A stretch of DNA of 64,000 nucleotides, from positions 1 to 64,000 of the forward strand of contig JAJRYK010000004.1 in assembly GCA_024275825.1 (NCBI GenBank), written 5' to 3'. A program made the translations under genes and the position numbers. This document shows, one piece after another, positions 34,768-44,019 of the stretch; position 1 is the stretch's first letter, and each line of letters begins with the position of its first letter. The notes under the pieces are model-generated. The model was not told the DNA's origin and searched no databases. It saw only the letters and a program-made list of their open reading frames with translations. Origin of the DNA: Alphaproteobacteria bacterium. GTDB taxonomy: Bacteria; Pseudomonadota; Alphaproteobacteria; Micavibrionales; Micavibrionaceae.

Positions 34768-35916
34768 TTATTCGCTAAGAGAAAGGAGAGATGTATCCAT
34801 AACTTGAAGAGCATCGCCGCCCTTCGCACTATTGCGATCTTTTTCTGTTAGGTTTGCTTGTTGCAATTTTATTTTAATATCAGCAGGCTTATCAGAATTG
34901 ATAATCACAGTTTCCTCAGTGATTAAATCTTCTTGATAAAGCCGCATAAGCGATTGATCAAAAGTGCACATGCCGAGCGTATTATTTTGCTCCATCACAT
35001 CCTTGATCTTTCCTATCTCTCCAGACTGGATAAGCTCACGCACGAGCCCCTCATTGATCATCACCTCAATGGCCGGCGTTAAGCCTCCATGTTTGCACGG
35101 CATTAATCTTTGCGACACAATCGCTCTTAAGTTCATCGATAGATTAAGACGAATCTGTGTGCCGTAATCCTCTGGGAAAAAGTTAATAATGCGCTCAATA
35201 GCCTGATACGCGTTATTGGTATGAATGGTTGAGAGACACAAATGCCCCGTTTCCGCACTCATTAAGGATTGCTCCATAACTGCGCGGTCCCGGATCTCTC
35301 CCACCAAAATAACGTCCGGGCGCTGGCGCAAGGCATTCTTGAGCGCAATCTCATAGCTCTCCGTATCCACCCCTACTTCACGCTGCGAGATAATGGACTT
35401 CTTATGTTGGTGAAAATATTCGATAGGGTCTTCAATGGTAATGACATGCCCCTCCATGACGGAGTTACGGTAGTCAACCATTGCGGCAAGAGACGTCGAT
35501 TTACCCGACCCCGTCATCCCCGTAAATAAAATCAGGCCGCGCTTTTCTTTTGCTAGCCCCTCTAAAACACGCGGCAAGCGCAAATCGGCGAAACTGGGGA
35601 TCTCGGAAATAATACGGCGAATAACGATAGCCGACTGTTGCTTTTGTCTCATAATACTTAAACGAAAGCGCCCATGCTCACCCATATCAAGCGCTGTGTT
35701 CAGCTCCATATCCGCTTCAAAATCGCGCTTTTGGCGATTGGTCAGAAGCATATTGAGCACATCATTGATATCATCGGGCGACATCTTATCGTTACTGAGT
35801 GCATAAAGCTCATCTTCCACCCGCAATGTCGGCGGATAGGCCACTGTCAGATAGAGGTCACTGGCCCCACGATCATTCATATTCTTCAGGTAATTTAGGA
35901 TTGCCGGCTCACTCAA
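34768..35916 (-). CDS. pilU: Pilus retraction ATPase, PilU-type
   Basis: This hexameric secretion ATPase of the PilT family assists PilT-driven retraction. Walker A GMTGSGKS is at 133-140, the Asp box ITIEDPIEYF follows, Walker B VILVGEIRD is at 202-210, and the His box is ETGHLCLSTIHTNN. The Walker A Met replaces the usual Pro, as in PilU. The C-terminus lacks the AIRNLI motif of PilT. The length is 382 residues. It overlaps the pilT stop by four bases, implying coupled synthesis. Retraction ATPases are not part of type II secretion, which supports a pilus assignment. Confidence 0.92.
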   Translation of the reverse strand: MSEPAILNYLKNMNDRGASDLYLTVAYPPTLRVEDELYALSNDKMSPDDINDVLNMLLTNRQKRDFEADMELNTALDMGEHGRFRLSIMRQKQQSAIVIRRIISEIPSFADLRLPRVLEGLAKEKRGLILFTGMTGSGKSTSLAAMVDYRNSVMEGHVITIEDPIEYFHQHKKSIISQREVGVDTESYEIALKNALRQRPDVILVGEIRDRAVMEQSLMSAETGHLCLSTIHTNNAYQAIERIINFFPEDYGTQIRLNLSMNLRAIVSQRLMPCKHGGLTPAIEVMINEGLVRELIQSGEIGKIKDVMEQNNTLGMCTFDQSLMRLYQEDLITEETVIINSDKPADIKIKLQQANLTEKDRNSAKGGDALQVMDTSLLSLSE

Positions 35917-37082
35917 AATGAATATCCTTCAGTTCCGCCTGACTTTTGATCTGCGCCACCTTCGGAAGAAAGCTCTTCAACCAAATCGGTGCCATCAATG
36001 CGCCCACCACCAAGCGCGCCTGCTGCATAGTCTTCATCTTCGTCATCTTCGGAATCCGTCGCCGTCATCATCGCCTTGCGGGCCTCGCTCTTTTCAATCA
36101 AGCCGCCTTCCAGCAGATCAGCAATCGCATCTTCCATCGTGATCATCCCGTATCGCGATCCCGTTTGCATCATGGAGTACATTTGCGGCACCTGATTTTC
36201 ACGAATCAAATTACGTACCGCATTTGTGCCGACCAAAACCTCAAACGCCCCAATACGGCCACCGCCAGCCCGCTTCAACAGGCTCTGCGCGACAACGCCC
36301 TGCAATGACGAAGCCAGCATCGCGCGCACCATTTCCTTATCACCCGTCGGGAACACATCAATAACACGGTCAATGGTTTTTGCCGCTGAATTAGAGTGCA
36401 GCGTTCCAAATACCAAGTGCCCAGTTTCCGCCGCGGTTAGTGCCAAAGAAATCGTTTCATAATCACGCATCTCTCCCACCAAAATCACATCAGGATCTTC
36501 ACGAAGCGAGCTTTTAAGCGCTCTGGCAAAGGACTTCGTATCCGTGCCCACCTCACGGTGATTGATCAAAGATTTCTTTGATTTGTGAAAAAATTCAACC
36601 GGGTCTTCAATCGTAATAATATGCTTCCCCATATTCGTATTGATATGGTTGATCATGGATGCCAGCGTCGTTGATTTACCGCTCCCTGTCGGACCGGTGA
36701 TCAAAACAATCCCCTTCTCCAGCTCGGCAAAGCGCCGTATAACCGGCGGCAAATCAAGCTCGCGCATCGTTGGCACTTCGGTCGGGATGGTTCTAAAAAC
36801 TGCAGAAGACCCGAGGCGCGTCGTAAATGCATTCACACGAAAACGCGCTTTCTCGCCAAGCGCGATGGCGAAATCAATCTCCATTTCCTTTTCGTAGGTG
36901 GAGCGCTGTTCCTCTGTCATCACAGAATAGAGCATCGTGCGAATATCGTCACTAGACAGCACATCAGTCTTGATGCGTTTCATGTCGCCATTCACGCGAA
37001 TAATGGGTACGCTTCCTGCGCTTAAATGCAGGTCAGACGCCGAGTTTTGCATGTTAAATGCTAAGAGCTGCGTTAAATCCAA
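35913..37082 (-). CDS. pilT: Pilus retraction ATPase PilT
   Basis: PilT depolymerises type IV pili, powering twitching or DNA and prey pulling. Walker A GPTGSGKST is at 130-138, the Asp box TIEDPVEFFH is at 158-167, Walker B VILVGEMRD is at 199-207, and the His box is ETGHLVFGTLHSN. The C-terminal GTNAVRNLIRENQ corresponds to the conserved AIRNLIRE motif required for retraction. The length is 389 residues, with a short acidic/glycine tail extending past the core. A 125-base gap upstream could contain a promoter. Confidence 0.95.
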   Translation of the reverse strand: MDLTQLLAFNMQNSASDLHLSAGSVPIIRVNGDMKRIKTDVLSSDDIRTMLYSVMTEEQRSTYEKEMEIDFAIALGEKARFRVNAFTTRLGSSAVFRTIPTEVPTMRELDLPPVIRRFAELEKGIVLITGPTGSGKSTTLASMINHINTNMGKHIITIEDPVEFFHKSKKSLINHREVGTDTKSFARALKSSLREDPDVILVGEMRDYETISLALTAAETGHLVFGTLHSNSAAKTIDRVIDVFPTGDKEMVRAMLASSLQGVVAQSLLKRAGGGRIGAFEVLVGTNAVRNLIRENQVPQMYSMMQTGSRYGMITMEDAIADLLEGGLIEKSEARKAMMTATDSEDDEDEDYAAGALGGGRIDGTDLVEELSSEGGADQKSGGTEGYSF

Positions 37083-37207
37083 AGCTAAAATCCCCTTTTA
37101 TTGAAAACGTGTCAGAAAGGCCGACCATCCTATTATTACGCAATAGTCTAAACGGAAAGTAAATTTTCTAAACTATTTACAAGATTATTTTACACTATTC
37201 ACCCTCT

Positions 37208-38014
37208 TCAGAACAGAAAAGAACCATCCAGGACCAAAAGGATGAAAAACGCGATAATTAATGCCGGGCCAAAGGGAAAAACCTTAGTTTTTTTAATGAC
37301 TTGCCAGATAATGGCCAAAGCCACGCCCAAAACACCAGACACCACACAAAAGAGCGGCAATTGATAAAACCCGAGCCATAAACCGGCCGCGCCAAAAAAC
37401 TTCACATCACCAAAACCCAAAGCGTCTTTTTTCAGCACTTTTCCAACAAACCAGCCCATAAGCCAAATCACGCCCGCAAACACCGCCGCGCCCAGAATAT
37501 TATCCGCTAAAACGTCGCCCACCGTACGTTGATGAAACACAAAAATTTCCGTGCCAAGATAGACTGCGCCAAGGCCGGCAATAATCGCCACCAGCTGATT
37601 GGGTAAAATCATATACTCCAGATCAATCATCAGTAACGCCGTCAGAAACGGCGTCAACGCCATTAACATCCACCCCTGATAAGAAAACCCAAATTGCGTG
37701 TAGATAGTCAGACATGCCGCCAAAACCAAAAATTCTGTGACAGGATAAACCACGCTAATAGGTGCCTGACAATGCCTGCATTTTCCGCGAGAAAACAGCC
37801 AGGAAAAAAGCGGCACCAAATCACGAACGCCTAAAATGTGATCACACTGCGGACAGGCCGAACGACAAAGCGCAGAATCCTTTCTATCCGCCCTGCTCTT
37901 ATACAAAACAGCCCACGGAATATCGCGCGGAATGCGATAGATCATCGCCGTGGAAAAGCTGCCCAGCACCAGGCCAAGAAAACAAATCAGGAAAAATTCA
38001 AAAAACAGCATCAA
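37208..38014 (-). CDS. pilD: Prepilin peptidase / N-methyltransferase
   Basis: PilD cleaves prepilin leaders and methylates the new N-terminal Phe. The catalytic aspartates fit Asp131 (LLMIDLEYMILP) and Asp203 (GFGDVKFFG). The N-terminal half keeps the zinc-type Cys pairs Cys54/Cys57 and Cys79/Cys82 (CPQCDHI, CRHCQAP) of the methyltransferase domain. Several membrane helices complete the fold in 268 residues. Substrates are expected to be the two prepilins at 27816-29542. Confidence 0.95.
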   Translation of the reverse strand: MMLFFEFFLICFLGLVLGSFSTAMIYRIPRDIPWAVLYKSRADRKDSALCRSACPQCDHILGVRDLVPLFSWLFSRGKCRHCQAPISVVYPVTEFLVLAACLTIYTQFGFSYQGWMLMALTPFLTALLMIDLEYMILPNQLVAIIAGLGAVYLGTEIFVFHQRTVGDVLADNILGAAVFAGVIWLMGWFVGKVLKKDALGFGDVKFFGAAGLWLGFYQLPLFCVVSGVLGVALAIIWQVIKKTKVFPFGPALIIAFFILLVLDGSFLF

Positions 38015-38033
38015 TCAATGCCTTACTGCCGCA

Positions 38034-38960
38034 TTAGCGCAGATGGCTCAAGCGCTCATACACATTGTCGCGCGGAATAGATTTTCCACCACCATAAACG
38101 GTATCCATCTCCAGCGCCTTTTCGTAGTAATTAATCGCCTCTTTCTTATTACCGCCGCGATCAGCAACAACAGCAATATTGAACAAATGATTCGCATTAT
38201 TCGGCTCCATACTCGCCGCGATGCCAAGATATTGAAGTGCGTCGTCATAGCGCTGCATCTGCGCATAAGCCACAGCCGTCTGCGCCACAACAGCAACACT
38301 ATCAGGATGGCGCTCCCGCAAGTCCAAAAGGCGCTGCAGCGACACCGCCGGATATTGCGCACTCATCAAACCAAGCATATTGATCTCAGCATCCAAATTA
38401 CCGTCATTGGCATCAAGCAACTCTTGATAAGCCATGACCGCCTCATCATTGCGCCCAAGATTCTGCAAAGAGACAGCGCGCCCCATCAGCACATTAGAAT
38501 CTTGTTTTCGGCGCTCATAAAGACGGTCAAACATCTCAAGCGCGGCATCGTAACGCCCTAATAACAACGCCCGCTGCGCCGCGACGATCTGCGCCGGCTG
38601 AGAATTACCGCTCGCATTTTTCTCAACCACAATAAACTTAGAGGCTGGCTCCAACGCCGGGTTAAGCTTCCGCGGTCCCGTGCTGCCAAGCTCCCCCCTG
38701 GGCACTAAATCATTTGCATCAAAGAATAAATTTTCATCTTCGCTCTGCCCTGACGGAGCAAGCGCATCAGAATCAGGTGCGCCTTCGCCTGTTAAAAATT
38801 CCAAATCAGCCTGTGTTATACGTTCCTGCCCTTGCGGTTCAAGTTTTCTGATCTGCCCGGAATTCTGGGCAAGAACAGGTTGTGAAATAACAAAGACACC
38901 AAGCATAGCAGCCGATGTAAGCAACATTTTGTTAATGGTCAAAAAATTAAAAACGGACAT
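38034..38960 (-). CDS. Exported TPR-repeat protein of the pilus locus (MshN-like position)
   Basis: A signal peptide (MLLTSAAMLGVFVISQPVLA) is followed by a low-complexity linker and four or five TPR units (AAQRALLLGRYDAALEMFDR, GRAVSLQNLGRNDEAVMAYQ, QTAVAYAQMQRYDDALQYLG, NIAVVADRGGNKKEAINYYE). The open frame reaches 39086, but that would overlap the ABC ATPase gene. I chose ATG 38960 (308 residues) because AAAGAG precedes it and the signal peptide follows. MSHA loci carry a TPR protein, MshN, which this could correspond to. Confidence 0.85.
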   Translation of the reverse strand: MSVFNFLTINKMLLTSAAMLGVFVISQPVLAQNSGQIRKLEPQGQERITQADLEFLTGEGAPDSDALAPSGQSEDENLFFDANDLVPRGELGSTGPRKLNPALEPASKFIVVEKNASGNSQPAQIVAAQRALLLGRYDAALEMFDRLYERRKQDSNVLMGRAVSLQNLGRNDEAVMAYQELLDANDGNLDAEINMLGLMSAQYPAVSLQRLLDLRERHPDSVAVVAQTAVAYAQMQRYDDALQYLGIAASMEPNNANHLFNIAVVADRGGNKKEAINYYEKALEMDTVYGGGKSIPRDNVYERLSHLR

Positions 38961-39045
38961 GAGATAAAACTCTTTTACTAACATTTGGCATGAAGCACCT
39001 TGAAAACGCTTAAAGCATAGATTCGCACAGCGCATTACCCAATTA

Positions 39046-39783
39046 TTATGCAGCATTCTTTTCTTCAATGAAATGAAGAAAAGCACGCTCCAGGTTTTCA
39101 GCCCCGGTTTTTTTCTTTAATTCCCCCGGCGCGCCCACATATTTTATCTGACCATCATGTAAAACAGCCACGCGGTCACAAATTTCATCCATATCCGCCA
39201 GAATATGCGAGCTCAAAAAAACAGTTTGCTCATGGCTTTTACCCTCCACCAGCATATCCTTTACCTTCGTGCGCGCACATGGATCAAGGCCGCTCATCGG
39301 TTCATCAAGCACGAGCAATTCACATTGCGTTAGCACGGTCGCAAGCAGCCCAAGTTTTTCACGCATACCCTTTGAATAGGCCTGCACACGGCGCTTAAGA
39401 GCCGCAGGGTCAAGCGCCAGCTTCTCCGCCCCCGCAATCACTTTTGCCTCATCAAAGGGCTGCTTATATAAACGAAGAGAGAAACGGACAAACTCCATGC
39501 CGCTTAAAAACCAGGGCGGCTCAAAGCGTTCGGGCAAATACGCCAAGCGTGCCTTGCTTTCCACCGCATCTAATGGCTGACCATGGATGCTAATCACGCC
39601 AGATTCCTGGGTCATAAGCCCCAATATCGCCTTAATCAAGGTGGTCTTACCCGCACCATTCAGGCCAATAAGGCCAAAAAACTCACCTTTTTGAATCGAA
39701 AATGACGCATTGTGCACAACCGGCACACCGCCATAAGCCATGGTGACATCATCAATTGAAAGAGAATTTATCTTTGCGCTCAC
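39046..39783 (-). CDS. ABC transporter ATP-binding protein of the pilus locus
   Basis: Walker A GLNGAGKTT is at 40-48, the signature segment reads YSKGMREK (136-143) in place of LSGGQ, as in ABC-2 export ATPases, and Walker B ELLVLDEPMSGLDP is near 155-168. SSHILADMDEICDRVAVLHDG is the H-loop region. The length is 245 residues. It lies nine bases after the PilP-like gene and is the obvious partner of the permease at 31957, although secretin, retraction and peptidase genes separate the two. Compare PilH of Myxococcus. Confidence 0.93.
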   Translation of the reverse strand: MSAKINSLSIDDVTMAYGGVPVVHNASFSIQKGEFFGLIGLNGAGKTTLIKAILGLMTQESGVISIHGQPLDAVESKARLAYLPERFEPPWFLSGMEFVRFSLRLYKQPFDEAKVIAGAEKLALDPAALKRRVQAYSKGMREKLGLLATVLTQCELLVLDEPMSGLDPCARTKVKDMLVEGKSHEQTVFLSSHILADMDEICDRVAVLHDGQIKYVGAPGELKKKTGAENLERAFLHFIEEKNAA

Positions 39784-39792
39784 GGTTAAACT

Positions 39793-40470
39793 CTATCCCG
39801 GCAAGAAAATGCGTGTGTCAATATTGAACCTTTGATGCGCCTTTAAGCGAATAGGAAAGATCTGGTTGCTCCACTCATCAAACCATTTCATCTCAATATA
39901 TTCATTGTGAACATTAAGGTCCAAGATTTCCAGCGGCAACGCATCTGGCGTCACGCGCTTTCCATTGAGCCATATTGTCCAATCACCTTGAGCAACATAG
40001 ACAATCCCACCCAAAACAATATCACGCTTCTCGGGCGGTGGTTTAACACGATCTTCCGGCCGAATCTCTGGTCGTTTATTTAATTCCGCCCTGGTCGGTG
40101 CACGCACCTTACCGCGCGAACGCTTGGCATCTGCAATAGCATTACGCTCCCAAAAAGTGAAAAACAAAGAACTCATCTTAGAGACATCGCGAGCAGCATT
40201 GATCTTCGTGCTTTTTTCAGCCTTTTGGGCCGCATTGTCACTCACATCAGCGGTAACAACGTCGGAAACCTCTTCATCACCATTGCCTTCGGATTCACTG
40301 CTCTGTATTGATCCCTCAACCGTCACACCAAAGTCTTGCAGCACCTCGCCTTCAGGGCCAGCGACCTCTTCCACCACAACATCTAAATCTGACGCAACGT
40401 CCTGCGCATAAGATGGCGTAAAAACAAACCAGACCGCAAAAAAACATAAAGCTGAAATTAAAATCTTCAT
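39793..40470 (-). CDS. Exported pilus-assembly protein, PilP/MshK-like by position
   Basis: A signal peptide (MKILISALCFFAVWFVFTPSYA) precedes an acidic, probably disordered stretch of about 110 residues. A compact C-terminal domain of about 75 residues follows (VLGGIVYVAQGDWTIWLNGK). PilP and MshK proteins have a similar plan and link the inner-membrane complex to the secretin. The frame is open 18 codons further upstream, but ATG 40470 overlaps the preceding stop by four bases and gives the signal peptide (225 residues). The family assignment rests on order and architecture, not on a clear motif. Confidence 0.75.
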   Translation of the reverse strand: MKILISALCFFAVWFVFTPSYAQDVASDLDVVVEEVAGPEGEVLQDFGVTVEGSIQSSESEGNGDEEVSDVVTADVSDNAAQKAEKSTKINAARDVSKMSSLFFTFWERNAIADAKRSRGKVRAPTRAELNKRPEIRPEDRVKPPPEKRDIVLGGIVYVAQGDWTIWLNGKRVTPDALPLEILDLNVHNEYIEMKWFDEWSNQIFPIRLKAHQRFNIDTRIFLPG

Positions 40471-41114
40471 GGCCGCCCCCCTCCTGCACCGATCACATCC
40501 GCTTGAGGAATCATTGTACGCCACATTAAATCAATCTTAGCACTCACCAAAACAGGACTTGCGCCACTGGAAATACTGCGGAGCAAAGCGCCAGTCACCT
40601 CTTTTTCTCGTTTCATTGTAATGTTCTGGACAGACACATGGCCGGGAAATACCCGCTCCACTAAGTCTATATATTTATAAATATTAAGCTCATCCATCGC
40701 CTCCACCCGCACCTCAATCGGGCTGCGCAGGACAACATGATCAGCCTTAGCGCTCTCTTCACTCTCCTCAAATTCACCAGACCTGATATTCGCCACAGCA
40801 GAAATAACGCCGGCCTGTTTTTGAATGGCCTCAAAAAGAAGCTCAGCCTCACGGCGCCCCTGCTTGCTAAAGAACCCCTTTTCCTTCAACGCCTCGAACT
40901 CAGAGCGTTGCGTTTCCAATTGAGAAAATTCAACAGACAAACGACTAATATCCGTGCGCAACGTGGAAACCTGAGAACGAACCATGCGTAACTCCCGCTC
41001 TTTCTTAGCGGAATCAGGCATTAAATACCCGTAAACGCCATAAGCAACCAGCACATTCACAGTAACCAGCACGACTAAAATAATAACTCGGCTTTTCCCC
41101 AGTACTCTAATCAC
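40467..41114 (-). CDS. PilO/MshJ-like inner-membrane alignment protein
   Basis: One membrane helix lies near the N-terminus (VIILVVLVTVNVLVAYGVYG), followed by a coiled coil of about 50 residues (VRSQVSTLRTDISRLSVEF) and a small alpha/beta domain. This is the plan of PilO-family proteins, which pair with PilN beneath the secretin. The length is 215 residues. It overlaps both neighbours by four bases (ATGA), consistent with coupled synthesis of the PilMN-, PilO- and PilP-like subunits. Confidence 0.82.
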   Translation of the reverse strand: MIRVLGKSRVIILVVLVTVNVLVAYGVYGYLMPDSAKKERELRMVRSQVSTLRTDISRLSVEFSQLETQRSEFEALKEKGFFSKQGRREAELLFEAIQKQAGVISAVANIRSGEFEESEESAKADHVVLRSPIEVRVEAMDELNIYKYIDLVERVFPGHVSVQNITMKREKEVTGALLRSISSGASPVLVSAKIDLMWRTMIPQADVIGAGGGRP

Positions 41115-42736
41115 AATGACGTCTCCTGCGCCGGCTCTGGCGCTACTATCGTAATTTCAGCAATAAAATCTTGCTGTACATTAATAGAATTTAGATCACC
41201 CGTTTCAACAACAAGCTCTTCAATATACTCATAGTCCTTCAGAAACTTACTCACAACAACACGATAGCCAGGAAGCACCCGTTCCAAGCGTGTCCTTAAA
41301 TCACGCACCTCCTTATTGCCACGATCAACATCAGTCGTGCTCGGATAGGTCATCTGCATCGTGGCAGAAAATAGATCGCGCGGCTCATCCGATGTCTGTG
41401 ATTGGCCAAAGGGATCTTTTTGAACTTTGTGCTCTACACGGTTAATCGTGACCTTATCAATGCGAAGATCTTTGCCAAGCGCCCGCCCGACCCCATCAAA
41501 CACATCCAATGCTTTAATTCTCTGCCGCTCAAGCTCGTCACGAACAGCAATCGAGCTTTGCACCAAACGCACATCAAAGCCAAGCTCTTCCTTGCGCTGT
41601 ACTTCTCTTTGGTACTGAGCATTAAGCTGTGATTGCACATTTTTTCTCGAATCTATATCTGCGCCCGTCTCAGACACATTAAAAGCAACAGTCATAAACT
41701 GATAACTGAAAAATGCAGCACTACAGAACAACAGAAAAGAGGCCGCAAGTGCTGCCTGACGAGGCTTGGAAACACTATCAATTTGAACCGCCTTCATCGG
41801 CAGAACAAATTTAGTCTTGCGCCCAGCCCAGGCTACATGAAGCGTATCAGCGTAGCGAACATGCTTATGATTCCCAATGGGCACACCGAGCATGCGCGCG
41901 GCCTGGACAACTGTTATCGCCGTAAAGTTACATTCCTCTTCAATGAGAGCCTCAAGGCGCTCACCCGCATCCGGGTTGGCAACAACAATGACATCAAGGC
42001 CATCCTCAGCTTTATATCCAAAGCGCGCTAGATAACTCATCGTTGCTTTAAACTCTTGATGAACCTCATCTGCCCATGCGCCGCTATCACTCTCATCATC
42101 AATGATGGGCGTCATCCGTGTTAAGGCCATGTCACCATTCTTCGTCACGATTTGACGAAGACCACCACTTTTATGCTGTCCAATAAAGATCGACCATTCC
42201 GCATTGCTCTTCTTCGCCTTCGAGAGCTTTGCAGACAAGGCACCCACCATGTCTGATGCCTCAACAGGCAACAGACAAAAGCCAGAAATAGATGCCAGGG
42301 AAATTTTTGCTGCTGCGATCGTATCCTGGAACTGTGAAGAATTTGGAATAGCCGCAAAGATAAAGATATCAGCGGCCGGACCAGCATCTTTTTTGGTCAC
42401 CCTTTCCTTCAGAGGGTACGCCGCCTTAACCGAATAATTTGGAAACGCCACATTCAGCTTACGCTTAATTAAGCTTTGTTTGTCGAGCATGCCCACGCCT
42501 TTTTTGACCACGCGCTCCTTACGATAATGCTGCTCGACCATATCATTGAGAATCAAAATCGGCTTGCGACCACAATCCTTGGAAATAATATTGGCAACAT
42601 TTTGCTGGAAGTTTTCACCACCCCATGGAATCGTCTCAATCAAATCCACGCCCTTGCTGCTCGTTGTATAGATATACAACGCCTCATCAGAAAGAAGCAG
42701 AACGGTACGACTGGGCGACAAAAAAGAAAGAGACAT
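41111..42736 (-). CDS. PilM-PilN-like fusion protein (MshI/GspL-like)
   Basis: The 541 residues divide into a cytoplasmic N-terminal domain of about 325 residues with a PilM/actin-like start (LLLSDEALYIYTTSSKGVDL), one membrane helix (AALAASFLLFCSAAFFSYQF, about 331-350), and a periplasmic part with a coiled coil (LNAQYQREVQRKEELGFDV) and a PilN-like domain. This combines roles that PilM and PilN carry separately in other pili, as in GspL and MshI. The canonical nucleotide motifs of PilM are not obvious. Confidence 0.8.
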   Translation of the reverse strand: MSLSFLSPSRTVLLLSDEALYIYTTSSKGVDLIETIPWGGENFQQNVANIISKDCGRKPILILNDMVEQHYRKERVVKKGVGMLDKQSLIKRKLNVAFPNYSVKAAYPLKERVTKKDAGPAADIFIFAAIPNSSQFQDTIAAAKISLASISGFCLLPVEASDMVGALSAKLSKAKKSNAEWSIFIGQHKSGGLRQIVTKNGDMALTRMTPIIDDESDSGAWADEVHQEFKATMSYLARFGYKAEDGLDVIVVANPDAGERLEALIEEECNFTAITVVQAARMLGVPIGNHKHVRYADTLHVAWAGRKTKFVLPMKAVQIDSVSKPRQAALAASFLLFCSAAFFSYQFMTVAFNVSETGADIDSRKNVQSQLNAQYQREVQRKEELGFDVRLVQSSIAVRDELERQRIKALDVFDGVGRALGKDLRIDKVTINRVEHKVQKDPFGQSQTSDEPRDLFSATMQMTYPSTTDVDRGNKEVRDLRTRLERVLPGYRVVVSKFLKDYEYIEELVVETGDLNSINVQQDFIAEITIVAPEPAQETSL

Positions 42737-42744
42737 TCAAAGAC

Positions 42745-43989
42745 CTAAAAATCAATAGTTTCCAACATAGAGTATATCGGACCAAAGACCGCAACTGCAA
42801 TCCATAATATCATTATACCCAGAACTCCTGTTAATGCCGGCTCAATCATCGCAATTAAACCCTGAATTGCCTCGTCGACATCCTTAGTATAAAAACCAGA
42901 AACCTGGTCGAGAACGGGACCTAAATTACCAGATTCCTCACCGACCTTAATCATACGCACAACCAGTGACGGGAACTCCCCCGATGCATTAAACGCCTCA
43001 GACAGCGTGCTGCCTGACTGAATATAGCGCTCAACAGATTCCAGCGCCTCCAGCATCGCACGATTGGTCACCGTTTGCCGCGCGGCCTTCAGCCCCTGCA
43101 CGATATCAATGCCGCTATCATACAGCGCGCCGAAGGTTTGCGCATAGCGCGCAATTGTGATTTTGCGAATCAATATACCGCCCACGGGCATTTTCAAATA
43201 TAGCGCATCAATCTGATAGGCCAGATCATCTGATGACGCCCGCAATAGCCTTAATGTTGTTAGCAGTAAAAACGGCGTAATCAAAACAACAAACCCGCCA
43301 TAGACCGGCAAACCAAATATCGTGAATAACGGTGAAGCAAAAAATTCAGACGTGGCCACCAGCGATGTCGTGAAAATATTGAGGTCCTGATCAAGATTAT
43401 CCAGAAAACCAACAATTTGCGGCACCACATACCCCATCATCACCACAATCACGAGCAGGACAACGCCCGTCACAATAATCGGATAGCGCGTGGCCTTGCG
43501 AATATTAGACTGCATCTGGTCAACCCAGAGCAAATACTTCACAAGCTGACGATAAATACCGGTCAGGTCCCCGGTTTCCTCACCGGCCTTGATCAAAGAG
43601 ATATAAAGATTGGTAAAAATCTTCGGGTGCAGCGCCATAGATTCGGACAAGGATGCCCCATCAGAGACATCACGATGAACATCCGTCATCACATCACGAA
43701 GCGTACCATTGCTCGTTGTATCACGAATATCCGCCAGCGCATCAAGCAAGGGCACACCCGCGCCCTGCATCTGCTCCATATGAATAAAAAACTGAATAAG
43801 ATCGCGGACCTTGACTTTCTCGGTCTTAAATCCACCAGAACTGCTTTTTTCACCGATCACCGAACAATCAATAAGCTCGAGCCCCGCCGATTGAAGTTGA
43901 CGATATAAATCGACCTCGTTGGCAGCAGAAATCGTGCCGCGTATGGGGCGACCTCGTTCATTTACAGCTCTATATTTATAGCGTTCGAT
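42745..43989 (-). CDS. Pilus platform protein PilC/GspF (MshG-like), non-standard start codon
   Basis: This polytopic inner-membrane platform protein works with the assembly ATPase. Two GspF repeats are seen: one near the N-terminus (FFIHMEQMQGAGVPLLDAL), one in the C-half (YAQTFGALYDSGIDIVQGLK), and GEETGDLTGIYRQL and GEESGNLGPVLDQV are typical. The first standard start, GTG 43860, would give only 371 residues. Codons upstream in the same frame encode the conserved family N-terminus (RYKYRAVNERGRPIRGTI), back to a TAG at 44010. That interval contains no ATG, GTG or TTG. ATC at 43989, with GTGGGA eight bases upstream, is the best-placed start and gives 414 residues. Confidence 0.82.
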   Translation of the reverse strand: MERYKYRAVNERGRPIRGTISAANEVDLYRQLQSAGLELIDCSVIGEKSSSGGFKTEKVKVRDLIQFFIHMEQMQGAGVPLLDALADIRDTTSNGTLRDVMTDVHRDVSDGASLSESMALHPKIFTNLYISLIKAGEETGDLTGIYRQLVKYLLWVDQMQSNIRKATRYPIIVTGVVLLVIVVMMGYVVPQIVGFLDNLDQDLNIFTTSLVATSEFFASPLFTIFGLPVYGGFVVLITPFLLLTTLRLLRASSDDLAYQIDALYLKMPVGGILIRKITIARYAQTFGALYDSGIDIVQGLKAARQTVTNRAMLEALESVERYIQSGSTLSEAFNASGEFPSLVVRMIKVGEESGNLGPVLDQVSGFYTKDVDEAIQGLIAMIEPALTGVLGIMILWIAVAVFGPIYSMLETIDF

Positions 43990-44019
43990 GGTTCTTATCC
44001 CACGCTTCTAAGTGAATAC

